From Edolisoma coerulescens (lineage: Eukaryota > Chordata > Aves > Passeriformes > Campephagidae), in the NCBI GenBank assembly GCA_013397115.1, contig VWZW01006249.1, forward strand, positions 1,920,136-1,984,135: a DNA stretch of 64,000 nucleotides, read 5' to 3'. Under the pieces are notes generated by a model, which saw nothing but the letters and a program-made list of their open reading frames with translations, was not told where the DNA came from and did no database searches. Position 1 is the stretch's first letter; every line of letters starts with the position of its first letter. This document shows, piece after piece, positions 1-14,500 of the stretch. Both the position numbers and the translations under genes were made by a program.

Positions 1-171
1 CTAAACACACACTGTGATTATGTGAATGCAATAACAATAAAATTTAAAATATTGCTAATGTATATATTTACATATTGATATCTATAAAAATATTGCTAGT
101 TTTGTTTGGAATAAGTAACATAACATTTGCGTAATGCCTCTGACAGTCTGGTTAAAAAGAGCACCTCATAC

Positions 172-1140
172 CTGCTCCTGTGGCCACTTCTGTCTGTCCT
201 CTGGGGTTCTTGACTTTGCTTTAAAACCTCGATGCACATCTCCACTGTGCTTAGAGGCAGATGGGATATTCAGTGATTTTGGCCTCCCCTCGTGCCTGTT
301 AGCACTGTGAACAGCTTCTCCCTTTGAACAAGTCTCTTTGTAATCATGTGCCATGTTTTCAGTCCCAGTGTGCTCTGGACTCATTTCCGTTGTACTGTTA
401 ATACTGCTCATGCTCATACTCATTTTGATTTCTGCTACAATCTGGTCAATATCCTCTTCCTGCTCTTCCAGCTCTGCATCCTCTTTTCTAGAATGGTATG
501 GTGATATTCCCTGTGAGTTTCCATTAGCCTCTGCTGGGTAATAGTCCGGATAGTCACCTTCACTTTGACAGTACTGTATGTTTTCTTCTTGGTCTTGAAT
601 CTCCAAAGACGATGCTTCATCCTCCAAAATCTGAATTCCATTATCTTGACCTTCCTGCCACTCTTGCCTGTCCATCACCTCATTTTCATCTTGGTGCTGA
701 ATTTTACCTTCGGCCCATTCTTCTACAGCTTCCTGACATTCATCTGTTTCAACATGGTGTTCCTCATGGGGAGCATACTCCTCCCCATTGCAGTCCATTC
801 CTTCCAGGTAACTGTCATCCTCTGGACAGTATCTAATGTAGTATGTGATCCCCTCCTCTTCTTCTGGCAAGCCTTCATCATAGTCCTCTTCCTCAGAAGT
901 GTTGTTTACATAGTCAGAGCTGGAGTCGCCATCACCACTGTGGTCATTGCACTCATGTTCCACAGGGGTAGGACTACCTGGTCTCACAGTTGCTAGTTCT
1001 GCCTCCTTTCCTGCATAATCTTCAATGGGAAGGTCACTTTCTTCATTTTCAGGCTCCCTGTTGTGAGATGAAGTCGGGCAAGCTCTGGCTCTGTGATCCA
1101 GCATGCTGGCTGTAGTGCTTTGATGTTTCCTGTTTGCCAT
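172..1140 (-). CDS. APBA2: APBA2 (Mint2/X11-like) first coding exon, partial gene
   Basis: This exon encodes residues 1-323 of amyloid-beta precursor protein-binding family A member 2, a neuronal cytosolic adaptor that binds Munc18 and the APP cytoplasmic tail. The start MANRKHQS is followed by MLDHR at residue 13, as in other Mint2 proteins. A highly conserved acidic block at residues 73-118 (SSSDYVNNTSEEEDYDEG, then YYIRYCPEDDSYLEGMDC) corresponds to the Munc18-interacting region. A second conserved block, EEDIDQIVAEIKMS, is at about 228-241. The exon ends RTPEDRQKWPQEQ, followed by donor GTATGAG (171-165). The PTB domain and two PDZ domains are absent because their exons lie left of position 1; the human protein is about 749 residues. 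The frame is intact. The ATG at 1140-1138 is chosen by homology: the reading frame is open slightly further upstream but has no other in-frame ATG within the exon. Identification is from family knowledge and is very secure. The paralog APBA1 was considered but fits less well. Confidence 0.96.
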
Positions 1141-1177
1141 AGCCAGCTCCTTACATGACAATCATTTCCAGCAATGA
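1141..1177 (-). other. APBA2: APBA2 5' untranslated part of the first coding exon, with a tiny upstream ORF
   Basis: The splice acceptor is a pyrimidine tract ending CTTCCCTGCAG, with its AG at 1179-1178, so the exon begins at 1177. That leaves 37 nt of leader in this exon. Within it, ATG at 1165-1163 opens a five-codon uORF (M-I-V-M-stop, TAA at 1153-1151). Its fourth codon is itself an ATG followed directly by the stop. Both upstream ATGs precede the main start at 1140. The rest of the leader must come from upstream exons. Translation of the uORF is inferred, not shown. Confidence 0.8.
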
Positions 1178-1785
1178 CTGCAGGGAAGATGGAAAAGCAC
1201 ACATTCAGGAAAAGGTCATCGGTAGGGAACAGCAATGTTAATAGGAAGCAAACTGATAGATTCATTTGGTAAAAAGCCTGTGTTTGTAGATATTTGACCA
1301 AATTCAGACAGCTAACTTTTAAAATGCTTGTGCTATGGAACCATGAAATCAAAGTAATAAGTTGCGCTCTGAAAGGAACAGATAAAGAGAAGGTTCTACA
1401 TTTATGCTAAATGTATTCTAGTGTAGGCTCTCTTCTGTCAATTTGACAGAGAATTAATCCTGAACCTTGAAATTAGTTTTCAATTCCTTTTTCTTGCCAG
1501 TAAGGGGTCATGCTTTGATCACTATGCAGTAAACGGGAGCTCTTTTCAATTTTCAGCTTAGGCATTTCTTTAACGTGCACTGAAAGCAAACATTTAGAAT
1601 CTGACCTGCTCTTACCAAAACTAAAGGAAATAATTCTATTAACTTGGCAGTCACATAGTGCACTAAAAGATAATGCATTGGTATTAAAAGTGTTATTTTT
1701 AAAAAAGCACTTGCAGGTTTATTAGCCCTTACTAGCTGGATGCCATTGTTATCTCCCATTGTTAAATCAAATATTGCTTTTAGAA

Positions 1786-2515
1786 TAGATTATTTCAGTT
1801 GGAAGGGACCTACAACAATCACCCAGTGCTGACCAAGCTAAAGCATGCTTTAAGGGCCTTGTCCCAATGCCTCTTAAAACACTGACAGGCTTGGGGCATT
1901 GACTGCCACTGGAAGCCTGTTCCAGTGTCTGACAGTGCTCTTAGTAAAGAAATGCTTCCTAATGGCCGGTCTGAACCCATTGTGACACAGCTTTGAGCCA
2001 TTCTCATACATCCCTTCACTGGATACCTTCTCTGGGGAGAAGTTCAGCACCTCCCTGCCCACTTCCCCTCTGGAAGATGCTGTTGAGGGCAATGAGGTCA
2101 CCTCAGCCTCCTTTCTACAAACCAGACAAGTCCAAAGCCCTTTGCTATTCCTCAAAGGACACCTCCTTCCAGCCCTTTCACCAGCTCTGCTGCCTTTCTG
2201 TGCACACATACAAGGACCTTCACCTCTTTCTTAAATGAGGGCACCCAGAAGTGCACACAGCAGGCAGGTGAGGCTGCATCAGTGCTGAATGCAGCAGGAT
2301 AATCCTCTCTTCTGGGCAGCTAGTCCGTGTTTGACAGAGCCCAGGACACACTTTGCTCTCTGGGCTGCCAGAGTACATTGCTGACTCCTGAACCTGCTGT
2401 CAACCAGCACCCCAGAGCAGAACCTGGCATTTAGACTTGTAAAATTAATCATGGCCCAATGCTCCAGTCTATCCAGATCCCTTTGCAACACTGTTTTTTC
2501 AAAGTCTAATCTATA
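1786..2515 (-). mobile_element. CR1 LINE, 5'-truncated 3' fragment
   Basis: The plus strand shows the reverse complement of a CR1 3' end. It begins TTGGAAGGGACCTACAACAATC near 1799 and continues through diverged 3'-terminal CR1 sequence. A minus-strand frame still gives the typical C-terminal motif FFTKSTVRHWNRLP (around 1895-1940). The right part (about 2300-2500, with CCAGTCTATCCAGATCCCTTTGCAA) also looks CR1-like. The copy is diverged and broken by stops, so it is an old dead insertion. Outer limits are approximate. Confidence 0.88.
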
Positions 2516-5500
2516 TTCCAGGTAAAAGACAAATTTACAATAAAAGCTCACTAATTCTTCCTGCTAAATACTTCTGCTACTTTAAATCGTATATTTTCAT
2601 CTAAATACTGGATTCTAAATAAGCAGAGATTATATGAACTATATAAAAAATAGCTAAAGAAAACAGCTAATTCTAGACAGGCTTGACAAGTGTGATCTGC
2701 TGCGTGATTTGGAGGGGGGGAGTTATATACTCTAGTATCTGTTTCTCTGTATTTCATTGCTGTATCCTTATGATAAACTTGACCTGTGCAGTTACTTCAC
2801 TGGGGTGAACTGAGCTCAGGCTCCTGACATGCACCACACAAATGTTTGTTTTACTGTAGGCACCTATCAATGACACATCAGCCAAACGCACAAACATTTT
2901 GACTTAACCAGTTTTCCAAGTCTTGTGTGCACAGAGCGATAAAACTAGCATGGAGTTAGAGGATTAAAGGAGCTATATAGGGAGTAATTTCTTAGGCATT
3001 ATGAACTTAGAAGAAATATCCTGTCACTGTAACCTAAAATCTTACAGATATCCCTGCAGAACTGATACCACAAGAAAACTCCAAATCCTTAGTTTGTGGC
3101 AAATCCAGGGATCTGATGTGTCTATGGATTATTGCAAAGATATCACGTGGCAAAGCTATGCCTGAAACACGGGCTCTAGATTCTGAGACACAAAGCAGAG
3201 ATGCATGTTAGTCACACGAGGAGGTATGAAAGGAACCCAGCATGTGGAGCTCTTTTTAGTTATTGTTACCTTGCAGAATTAGTCTTGACAGAATAAAGCT
3301 TTAAAGTAAATAGTGTATCTGAAGAGAAGTTTTAAAGGAGGAAATCAGAGGAGGCAAAACTTTCTCAGTGATTACTTGCCCCTCCTCACTATTGGAAGAA
3401 CTAGCAGATTTGCAAGGTTTTCTCAATACAACCCATTATCCCTTTAATACTAATGATACATTTTTACTTTGGAGCCAGTTATAAGAACAGAACATCAAGC
3501 CATAGCCATCCATCCACTAGGGTTACCTCTGATTTAGTCAGCTCTTACTGCAAACTACGGACCTTTCTATACTGTGACTGCAGTGTACACAAAATCTATT
3601 TAACGTTGGATTAAAATGGCAATCTAAGTCACAATACTACAATGCTCTGCACAGGCTGCAAAGCACTGTCCACAAGCAAGATAAATTGCTTGTATGACCA
3701 GATCAGGCATGAGTACATTACACAAGCATGTGTAAAATGAGTTAAGATGGAGTGCTGAAATAATTTTGAATGGCACTGCAAGAAAACTACAGAGATCTCA
3801 TCTGGTTTAACCAAAAATTATTTTTTGTCAAGAACAGAACAAATTAAGTGCCTCTTACTGAAACAAAAGTTCTCATCTGCAATAGCCTCAATCTTCTAGT
3901 GGAAATATTATCCATATTAAATACTACTTAAATATTTACAGTGCAGTTGACCCTGCACATAAGTCATTACAGTGTAGCTGAAGATACAGGAGCACAGCCT
4001 GTAACAAGCACAGTTTGAAACCCATGACTCAGATTTTCCTAAAGCAAATGGAGATGAGAACCCTTTTTTTAACCAGTGTAATGGAGTTTTTCCACCCACA
4101 TCTAAGAATCTTCATTTAGTATCCAGGCCCTGAAACTGCCATAAGTGGTATCTCTGCAGAGATAGCCTCTTATAAATTCTAGTAGTGAATGCTCAAAGAT
4201 GTCACTTACCTGCAGGAAAATCCACTGCATTCTAGATGTTCTATAACACATTGCAAGAAGCCACCTGAATGTGATCTGAGAGCCAAAGGCAGGGCAGGAG
4301 CCTAGGGAGGGAGGGATGGCTGATGAGTGGAGCTCCATCAGCTGTGGGGAACTGCCAGGATGAGGGTTCTCAGCTGGGCACTGCAGTCCTGCCCCACCAG
4401 GGGCCTGTTAACCTGCAGCACTGCACTATGGTGGGAAGAACTTCAAAAAAATAGTGGCAGACTGGAAACTTTTTAAAGCATAGTTGATAAGAAATAGAGA
4501 AAATAATTCCTCTCGAGCATGTCTAGCACTGACATACTGGGACATGGGAAATGGGTTTTCAGTTAATTCAGTCTGAGGCAGTGATTGAAGACAGTGCTTT
4601 ACCCCTGTATGCTGGAACTGAGGCAAAATAAGCCTGATTTTTCGGTGAGAGGCAATGCTGATCTTAATGCTATGGAAACTGAAGTTACAAAGCAATCTCT
4701 GCACAACAATTACGGTTCTAGTTTGCCTCCTTTGCAATCTTCTCACACAGGCACTTCTCTTAAGGCAACAGAGTACTGAAATAAAAAGGCAGAATTTATT
4801 ATTTTCAGCCCATGAATTGCAGACTGAATGTGCACTGATTACAGCATCTTCAAGTACAAAATGTAACTTCTCCAACTGTACCAACACATCAGAATTACTG
4901 AACTGAGTTTTCAAACACCAGTCTCGAGAACTGCTCTTTATGGAGCTGCACATACATTTCTGTCAAGGAAACACACAGCTGTATTTTAACTCAAACATTA
5001 GAACGGCAAGGGCAGCCTAGTTTTCTTCCACTGTATCAAAATATCTCTCAAGCTTCCTAGAAAAATGCTTTAGTCATCGATTAGGTTCAGCATAACCTGA
5101 ATATTTTAAAATGTAAAAGCATTCTAAGCCTTTTTCTAAGCTGTCTCATGTAGCACAGCAAAGTTCCTCAATGCCACAGGTCTGAACTCTTCTGTCTTCT
5201 CACCTAGAGAGTGTTAATCTTCCAGATTTTAAAAATACAAACCCAGAATTTTGATTTTTTTTAATGCAATAGATACCAAATTTTTACCATGTGTTCTGCT
5301 ATTCAGACTACTGCACAAAGCCTGCTGAGTCCCTGACTGCATGGATTAGTACTTCAGCTAATATTCACATCAGTTACTGTGTAACCTTCTATCATGACAG
5401 GTATCTTGAGAAAATTATAAAAGGATGCTCTTGAAATTGGAGAAAATAATGGATTTCTATCTAATATTACTCAATGTTGATCTGAAGAGAGGAGTAATGA

Positions 5501-8500
5501 TTTGCTGGATCCAGAGGCACTTTATCAGTAAAGGCTCCAATTGAGCCTACAGATCATTTCCTCTGCTTGGTGTAAGACTCCCTCCTACTTGTTGTATCTC
5601 ACCTCCCTCCTTGATAGCAGAGAGTTAGGTCAAACTTCTGCATCACTCCAAGCACATTTTTCCACTTCTGGCTGCGGCTGGAATGAAGTGTTCCTGGGAA
5701 CACGGGAGGGTCCGTGCTGAAGCTTTGTTTCCTTGGGATTCAGTAATTTTATCTTCTGATTTCAGTTGTACAGTGCATCACTAAATCTCCATCTGTGTTG
5801 TCAGGATCAGTGAATAAGGGACCAGTTACACAGGGTCCTCAGTAAAAATGTTTTTCTTTCAATAATGGTTTTGCTTTATTTTTCTTAATTTTCTCTGCCT
5901 CAGCTCAATGTTGAAAGGAAAATCAATCTCCAGGAAACACATGCTGCATTTCCATGTGAGAGTAAGAAGGAATATGCATAAGGGACACAATTTCTCCTGC
6001 TCCCAGAAACAGGACTACTGGGTTACAGCTGGAATTTATTCGAATCAGTGCTCATTATACTCATCAGCTTTCTCCTGGGTTCCCTGCACCTAATCCCAGA
6101 CAGCTGCAGTGAGGGGTTTATCGACCTTAACACTTGTACATCTTTTCACCTGTGTAGAAAGATCTCTTTACTGTCTTTCCAGTGAAGGAGACCAATTCAA
6201 TTAGCATTAAAAATGGGAAATGGTACACAATTATCAACGTGGTGATACAGTGAAATACCCAGTATCGTACTGCTGGCTGTGGTTAAAGAACTGCATTGCA
6301 TCTATACTTGATTCACAAACTGAATAGCATTTTAGTGGGAGCAAAACAAGTTATTTACATTTAACATGCACAATGATCTCGGGGGGGCAGAGGAGCACTG
6401 TTAGGTTTGTTTGGCAACAAATCTACTATTGCATGCTTATCTACAGCCAAATGATTTTTGAGCCCTGCTGTTCCAACTTACAGTTGAACCTGAGAGCTTT
6501 ACTGGCTTGAATTTGATATATTCACTTTATTTTGCAAGGCTTCTTTCCTGTGCCTACTCTTCCCCAGGTTCATTTCTTCATCTGCTCCTCAGTGTTTCTC
6601 CCACACTTCAGGTATCTGCACCCTTTGTCAGTTTTGACAAAACTGCCACTCAAGGTTTGCTTCCCTGGAATTGTTCAGTATCTCCTATTTTCTCCAGATA
6701 TCCCCTGCAATCTAGCTGCTATTAAACTGGTTCTACTCTTTAGAAGTCATCTTCAGATGTAAGTTATAAGCACTGCCACACAATTTACTGCCAGGCGAGA
6801 TCATAGCACATACAGCCCACAGCCTTGCTTCTCTCTGCTGAGCTGTGCTGTGGATGCACTGCTGACTGAAGCTATTCCATATGTTAGCCCTATACATTCA
6901 TAATCCAGAAATGCTGCAAAAAAGAAAAAACAACACCCAACCCTCTTAACACGGACATATGTTGAGATCTGCTACATTCATCAACTTACTCAGTACATCT
7001 GTAACTGAGATAACAGTATTTTTCAACAGAACTGCATCAGAAAATTCATGATTGCAGGGCTTTACACTAATTATCCCAGTCTCTTCTCCAATAAAGAGAT
7101 AAGTTGAAGTGGAAAAAAAAATCTAACTTCAATTCATTCAAAACAGTTTTAATATTAAACTAATAGTATTTCTCAGTAGGCTTTCATTACAGAAGACTTA
7201 ATAGACTCCCATCTGCTAAGTTGGTCCAGAGGAATTATGACTGATCCTAGACTGGGAACTGGAATTTTTAATAAGCTGATAACAGAACATGAGCCTGCTG
7301 TGACTAAGTCAGATTCTGCAGTCATTTGATTCCCCAAGGCCAAACTGCATTCATTTTTCAGTGGTGCTGACTCCCCAGACCATGAGAATTCATTATGCAG
7401 AGCTCCAGAAGCAGAGTGCCAGCTCCTCTAAAAGCAGGTGTAAATGGGATCCTGACTCTCCCAGGAGCCCTAATCCCGCAGTGTCAGTGACAGCAGACTG
7501 AGCACGTGCCACGGGATTTGGGAATGAGCACAGTGTCTAACAAAGGCAAGGGAGGAGGGGGCACAGTGCAGGAGGAAGGGGCATGTTGGTCCCCCTTGCA
7601 GAGTGAGCCTGGGTGGCACTGACCTTCTAGTGCTGGGTATGGAGTCTCCAGCAATGAGGACTGCACAACATAATTAAAGTAGGGTTATGTTGTGGCACTC
7701 CAAGTGCCATCTCAATGTTACTGAAGTTCTCTCACTCAGGCTGGCACAGCTTGACATAGGACTTATTAGCCAGGCCTGTTAAAAATGTCTATTCCTTTTC
7801 TCTGAGGCCTATGAATTTAAAATAAAAAACCTCTATAAAACACCAACACATTATTTCAGGGAGGGGAAAAACCTAGGACAGGAACTTCAGTTATTACGAA
7901 CACATGGTACATCATCAAATTGGTCCTTTTATGTCCAGGATGTTAGATTTGCATGGCAGTAAATACCTTCAAACACAGTCATATGCATGCATTTCTCTTC
8001 CTCAATGCAAGCTCAGCAGGTACAGCACACCCCAAGACACCTGTTTCTTTGGGATTTTTGTGGCCACAGATGATTCGGGGGTGCTGTTTGTACCTGCATG
8101 TCTCAGAGATGGCCAATTTCTTCAGTTCCCTCCAAAAAACCTTTAGGGAGGTGGGGAAATGGGAAAGGATAGCTGAGAAACCTAGACAAATGGTAGTGCT
8201 AAACTCCGGTCTTTGTGATTTGATGTCTCACTTGGAGTTGGTTTGATATTTATAAAATGAAAAAATGGCTTTGTTCACCTATTTGTGAAAATATACCATA
8301 ACGATTACTTTGAAGTAAGTGTCTGGGTAGAAAAATTGTTAATTTTTAGCAGCTGAGATCTGATTTTTTTACTGAGAAACTTGAGACTGAAAACTGGGCT
8401 GAGGTCTAGCATTTCCTTGTGTACAGAACTCCAGTATGAGTACAAACAGCAGTGGAGTTGGACTTGGGAATGCCACTTCTGCCTTTGACAGTGTGAGTTA

Positions 8501-11500
8501 TCTTTGCTCAGACAGCTTTCTACCTGCTTTACTAAAACCTTCATGAATACAGCAAGTATTTGGGTAAGCCACACTAAAGCAGCTTTGCAGATATGACACT
8601 TCAGTGGTGCTATTGACGCTCTAAAAAAAGCCAAACAGGCAAACTCAGAATCAGAGAGGACACTGAATTTGTGGGGATTATATTTCTTTATATGCGTTTT
8701 CATGCATAAACAATACATTTGATGAAGAATTCTTAAATTGCTAAGATTAATTTTTGCAGAAAGTGACTGAAAATAGTCAGAAGTCACTTAGAAAATTAGC
8801 TTTGACAAATAGATATTATGTATGAAATAAACCTGAAGTGTTTTGTCAGTGTTGTTGACAACTTAGGACATTTCCAGGAAGTTTAAAGCTTAACTAGGCA
8901 GGAATTTCCCATTTCTGTTGGTTCTTGCTAAATGGCCTAAATATTCCTTTCATTTCTTATTTCATCTAAGAGAATTTTCTTCTCAACCCTCAACAAGAAT
9001 GTGAGAGCTGACAGGAGACAAGTCTTAAATGAGCTCTCTTGCCATTTATTTTAAGGTATTTCTACTCTCACATGCTTGACCTCTTCTAGCTAGTGCTAAA
9101 AAAATAAGAGTAGCAAACATAAAATGTGGATAGAATTAACAGCAACTTGCTATCTAGGTTTTTCATGGTTTTCCTTCATTTAAAATTAAATCCAACAAAC
9201 TACAAATAGTAGTTGTTGTCTGCACCAAGCAGAAACCTCTCAGGATTCAAAAATGCATTTTCTTTTGTCCTGTGAAATTCCATTCAAAATTAGTCTCTTT
9301 TAATCTGACTTTCTCTTTTCCATGAGTGCCTTTAGAAAATAATGACAATTTATCAAAAAGCTTTATAAAATCAACCCTGTATTTAGATGCCTTTCAATAT
9401 TCTTTACTTTCTTGGTCTCTTCCATCAAGACCCAGTTCCCCATCTCCCTGCTGGGCTGGTGTCAGGCTGGGGCTGCCTCAGGTCCAAAGGAAACAAAGCA
9501 CTTTACACACTCTGAATAGACAAGCCAGAAGACCACCAAACACACCTTCTGTGATTTGAGGAGGGGAGAAAGAGATGGTCTGTGTTCCCCCAGTGCCTCT
9601 GGCTCACACAGTAGGTGCTGTGAGTTTTGCAGCTCACCTGCAGAGCCTGAGAGCAGCTGAGGTTCATCCAACACTGACCCTGTGTCCAGCCGTACAGAGT
9701 TCTTTGTTTTCAGTAAGGGCAAAAATAAAGCAGGAAGTTGCAAATTAAAAATATCAACACAAGTTATGTACCTTTGTTAATTGTAGCAACAGCATGGTAA
9801 AGTCCAGATTCAAGATCTTCCTTTTAACCTAAATTCTCACACAGTGTACATATGTGTAATAATTTTATGATTACACATTATTTTATACCACCTGCCTCTA
9901 ATTTGTTAAAAGCACAGCTGGGATAGGCCAGGAGGAAAAACAGCTAAAGACAACTCTAGATTTGGTGCTACTCAGTATTTTAGAGCTTCAATTAATCATC
10001 TAAATATTATTTTAATATGCTTAACATAATTGAAATAGAGACTTAGAAAACAGCAAGAAATTTGCATGGGAAGCAGAGCAAGAATGATTCTTAAGGAAAT
10101 GTGGGAAGTGTGTGGGGGAAGAAGTGAAAACAAGCAGCATCTAAAAATAGATGGCATTAAAATACATGACTTGCCAGTTATCTCAAGAGTAGCCACTAGG
10201 GTCCTCTTGTGTAGCTAAGACCAAAAATAAATTCTCTTATCATTCTCTGCTTACTTTACTGTGTCTTCTGTGAATGTGAGGTAGTCACAAAAGATAATAA
10301 TTTTAGGGGGAAAAAAATCACTGAATAGGCAAAGAAAATGTTATGTCCATTATTAACCACCATTATGCTTATTTTATTAGTTTAACAACTGACAGCGGAC
10401 TGAGAAATTAAAGTTGTGAGATAACAAATGCTCATTTCTGTACGTCAGGATTGTTTCATTTGCAGTTTTGCAGAAATTCTGCCTAAAGCTACAATGGCTG
10501 CAGTGAATTAGATACTGCAAATACACATCCCTGTGTCCACAGGCAATGCTCTGAAAATGGAGCAGCTTGTCCTGAGTTACTACCGAGCTGGAACAAAATG
10601 TTGTCAGCATGCAGGTTGCATTCCCAGTAGAATATGAACTGTGAATTCACTGAAGACATGAACAGCATCTATTGACCAGCCATACCTAACGCACACCTCC
10701 TGACCCTGAAACCACTGAGAAACAACAGATGATGTGCAGTGGAATGTCTGTTAAACCCCATCAACATAAACAAGTAGATTTGAGATGTTTGATTACCTTA
10801 CCTGAGAGTGAAATCTTTAAAATTACTTTTCAATGGGTTTGAAAATCTTTTTTGTGCTATTCAATATCAAGGGGTTTCTTAGATGATTTAACTATTTTTC
10901 CTATTTTTAAAAGATTTTACATTCTGAATTGCGTTCTTGCATTTCTTTTCATGGTATATAGTATTTGTTCTGTTTGGTTTAATCTAATAAGCTTTTAAAA
11001 TTCAAAAATTACCTTGTAAAAGTAATTCTAAAAATGTTCTATAACTAGAAACTACCCATAGAAATTAAAAGTAGAACAGACAAAGAAATGCTAAAGACAG
11101 TGTAAAATTCAATGGCACTGCAGAGATGGTATTCCTGAGCATATATCCCAGCTGAATGTAGCTTTTATAGTTAAAAAGATTAGCTATTTCCTGCAGCAGC
11201 AATAAAAATATGTGTAATCACATATTTAATTATCATTTATTGTTGATGTGGCTTAATCATTCTTTAGGGCTTAATTCCCCAGCTCAAAGAGTGATACTAA
11301 ACCTGTAGTGCAGCATCCATACAGTTGTGAGAGTCAGGACAAGTATCAGTGTTGCAGTGTTAAGCCTGCTATAGAGAAAAAGCCACAAAAAATAGAACCT
11401 CATCTAAGGCACCTTAAACAGGGGGAAGGACAGAAGCAGAATATTTCTATTCAACATAATAAGATGAGATTCCAAAATTAAGGCAATGAGATTTTATGGC

Positions 11501-14500
11501 TTATTCTTGTGACTGCTCTGCTCCAAGAGATCAGTTTCAAATGAAAAAGTACCCCTCAAGCACACAAAGTTCCAGTGATAGCTTTGCAGAGGCATCAACT
11601 TCGAATTTTATTCCATAACGAATACAAATTTTAGTATCCTCTTATGATTATTGTATTTCCTAGTTTACTGAGAATAAGGGAAAAGTATAGGATGTATAGG
11701 AATAAGGGAAGGAGATACAGGAGTAACGAGAAGGATAGTATATATTAACATTATCATGCATAAAGAATATATGCCATTCAATGAAAGCATTCAGCCACTC
11801 TGAGACAACCTGCAATCCATCCAGAGCTCTGGTAGAATTTTCAGTCTATCTTAGAATGGATTATACAAAGTTTACCAATGCTTTGCAGAGTAAGTTTCTG
11901 CTGACTAGGGAGGCTACTCAGAAGTCTGGCGATCTTTCTTAGCTCTTGCTAGTTTTTACACTTCTTGTCACCTTCCAATTTCCTGGATAATACTTTTATC
12001 TCAATAACAAGGTTGGTTTCCATACTGACTTGCACTAAATGGTAACAGATCCCTCTAAGCATAAAATGAGGCAGTGCTGATGGAACAATGGGGAGCCGTG
12101 TGGCTGGAATTCAAACAGGGAACAGACACTGAACCTGGAGGCAGCTGTGGGAAACCTCCTGAGGTCACAACTGCACACATCCGTATTAACAGAACCTGGC
12201 CCTGCATGACTGGCATGCAAAACCATCATCTATTGCAATTTCTCCAAGTCTAACACAGTATTTTTTTTGGTCAAAATGTTCATATAAACCAGCCAACTGA
12301 ACTAAATTTCCTGCTTATCTCTACATACTGGTGTACTTTGGAAAACTTTGTTCACTGAAAACCACTGAAGAAAAACTTACGCATATGGCCCCTAATGTTA
12401 ATTTAAATACTCTTTTAGGAATAAAACTGTTTCCACCTAAAGTATCAATATATGGAATTATTTCTTTTTGTCTACAATAATTCAGTGTTTTGAAATGGAT
12501 TGAAGAATGACTGTAAAATGTATTGTGCAGTCAGAAATGTTGTATAAAGGTGAGACAAAATTTACTTCATCTAGAATATGGAAAAAAATTAGTCTGCAGG
12601 GCAAATTCCTAGAAGAGCCTTTTAAGCCACCAAATCTATACAGGGATGAGTGACTTAGGGGTATAGGTGAAAGGTAAGGCAGGATTTGGGGACTCCCTCC
12701 AAGGTGAGGAGTTGATACTTTTGACAAGATGTGTAAATCCCAAATTTCCATGCTATTAGAGGAAAAAAATGAAACTGCAATAAAAAGATCTTCACAGTAT
12801 GAAGAAACATAACATCTCATGGTTCCTTGAGATTCTCTTCCACAAGAATACAAGTCTAAGCTGTAAATTTGACATTTCCCTTTAGCAGAAAAGTCCCTGT
12901 TGCTGTGGTGCAGCCAGACTGAATGCTCTGAGCCTGCTAATCCGACACAGCCCTGGCACCGAGCTCCAGCCTCCTGAACATACTCAGCTAGACCTGAGAT
13001 TACTGCTGGCTACAATGAAAACAGGTTTTATTGAACCTGACATGCAGTTAGAAGGGAAAGGAAATTGGTTAAATTTTAGCTGTTTGAGCAAGCCTTGCAC
13101 TCTGCTGCTATCACAGAGCTATAAAAGAACCCACTGGGTGTTGGCTAAATAGGTTTACACACACGCAAGAATAATTTTAGCTCATCACGAATTTGAAACC
13201 TTTAATTTTTGGAACTGTGTGTCAGACACACACACTCCCACTTGCTGCAGATGGAAGTAAGGCTTCTCTAACAGGTCATGCATGTTACACAACAAATACA
13301 CATGCAAGTATATCTCTTACATACATTTATATAAGTATAATATTAATATCTACATAGGTATAAGTAGTAAATCTATAACTTCATCTCCTTCAGTTCCTTC
13401 TCCCACCAGGAAAAAACTAGGAATCTCTCTAGAAAAGTTACGGGGCTATTTTAATCTTAAAATAATTCGAAAAGATGAGTTAGCTTGTCAAAGAATATTT
13501 GAGGAATGCCAAGACAGTAACATGGGTTGGGACAGTACTTCAAAAAACCTGATCTTGCCATTTAAACAACATCATTTAAGTACTATGAGGATTTATGTAA
13601 TGGAATAAATTTATCCATTAACAATATCAAGTAACTATCAGGTAGAGTTATTTAATTCAGCATCATCATTAAACAGACATAATGAAAATACTGCATTCTG
13701 GTCACATCCAGTTCCACCTGAAATACAGCAACCAATCCTGTGATTTATATCTTTGAAATCAGTTTTTTCTTGACAGTTTTCAGAAAGCTATGGCTATTTA
13801 AGAATTAGCTCTTCAGGGTGGATGCAAATATTCCCAAAGCATTTGTGGCAACCCTTTTTATCTTCAACAGGCACGTGGCTTTTAAGAGCTGTTACCTGCT
13901 GCAGATGTATTTCCACACACACAAGGAAACCACATCACACTTGGTGCACCTGACCGACACATTAATAAAACACGACACTCTCGCCAATACAGCTGTATTC
14001 CACTCACTCTATTCTTTGTTGTGGTTTCACAGAACTACTGCCAACTCTCATCCTGCCTCAATTTAATTTACAGAGAAGGCTGCTTTATTATTTTAATACT
14101 ATAGAATTATGCCTTTTATATGTTTTTAAGTGTTTTGCTTTTACTGCCATCAACCTTCTTCATTGAAATAAATGTCCTCAGCAAAGTCTGTATTTTAGAG
14201 TATCCCTTCATGCACAGAGGTGATGTCATATCAAAGTAAAACATAATAGCACTGGAAAAAAGGGGGACATTTTAGAATGCCATTATTTTAAAATAATTTT
14301 GTCCTTTTTCCATTCCAAAGGAGGAGGAATCCTTAAATTTGATACTTACTTAAAAATACATGGTGTACAAGCAATTAATGTTTCAAAACTTACTTAGTTT
14401 TGAAGCATTTTCTGCTTTAGTTTACAGTTTACCAAGAAAAGATCCTTTGGGGTTTTTTTCATTATGCATCTCTTCAAATTTTTAACACAATAAAATTGGA

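Noticed and set aside
565..996. 143-codon plus-strand frame opposite the APBA2 exon
   Set aside because: It is a shadow of the acidic, codon-biased APBA2 coding strand. The hydrophobic translation is what antisense of Glu/Asp codons gives.
1874..2209. 111-codon minus-strand frame ending in HWNRLPVAVNAPSLSVF
   Set aside because: Explained as the decayed 3' end of a CR1 LINE, not a host gene.
9850..9885. Short hairpin as a possible microRNA precursor
   Set aside because: The stem is only about 9 bp with an AT-rich loop, far too short for a pre-miRNA.
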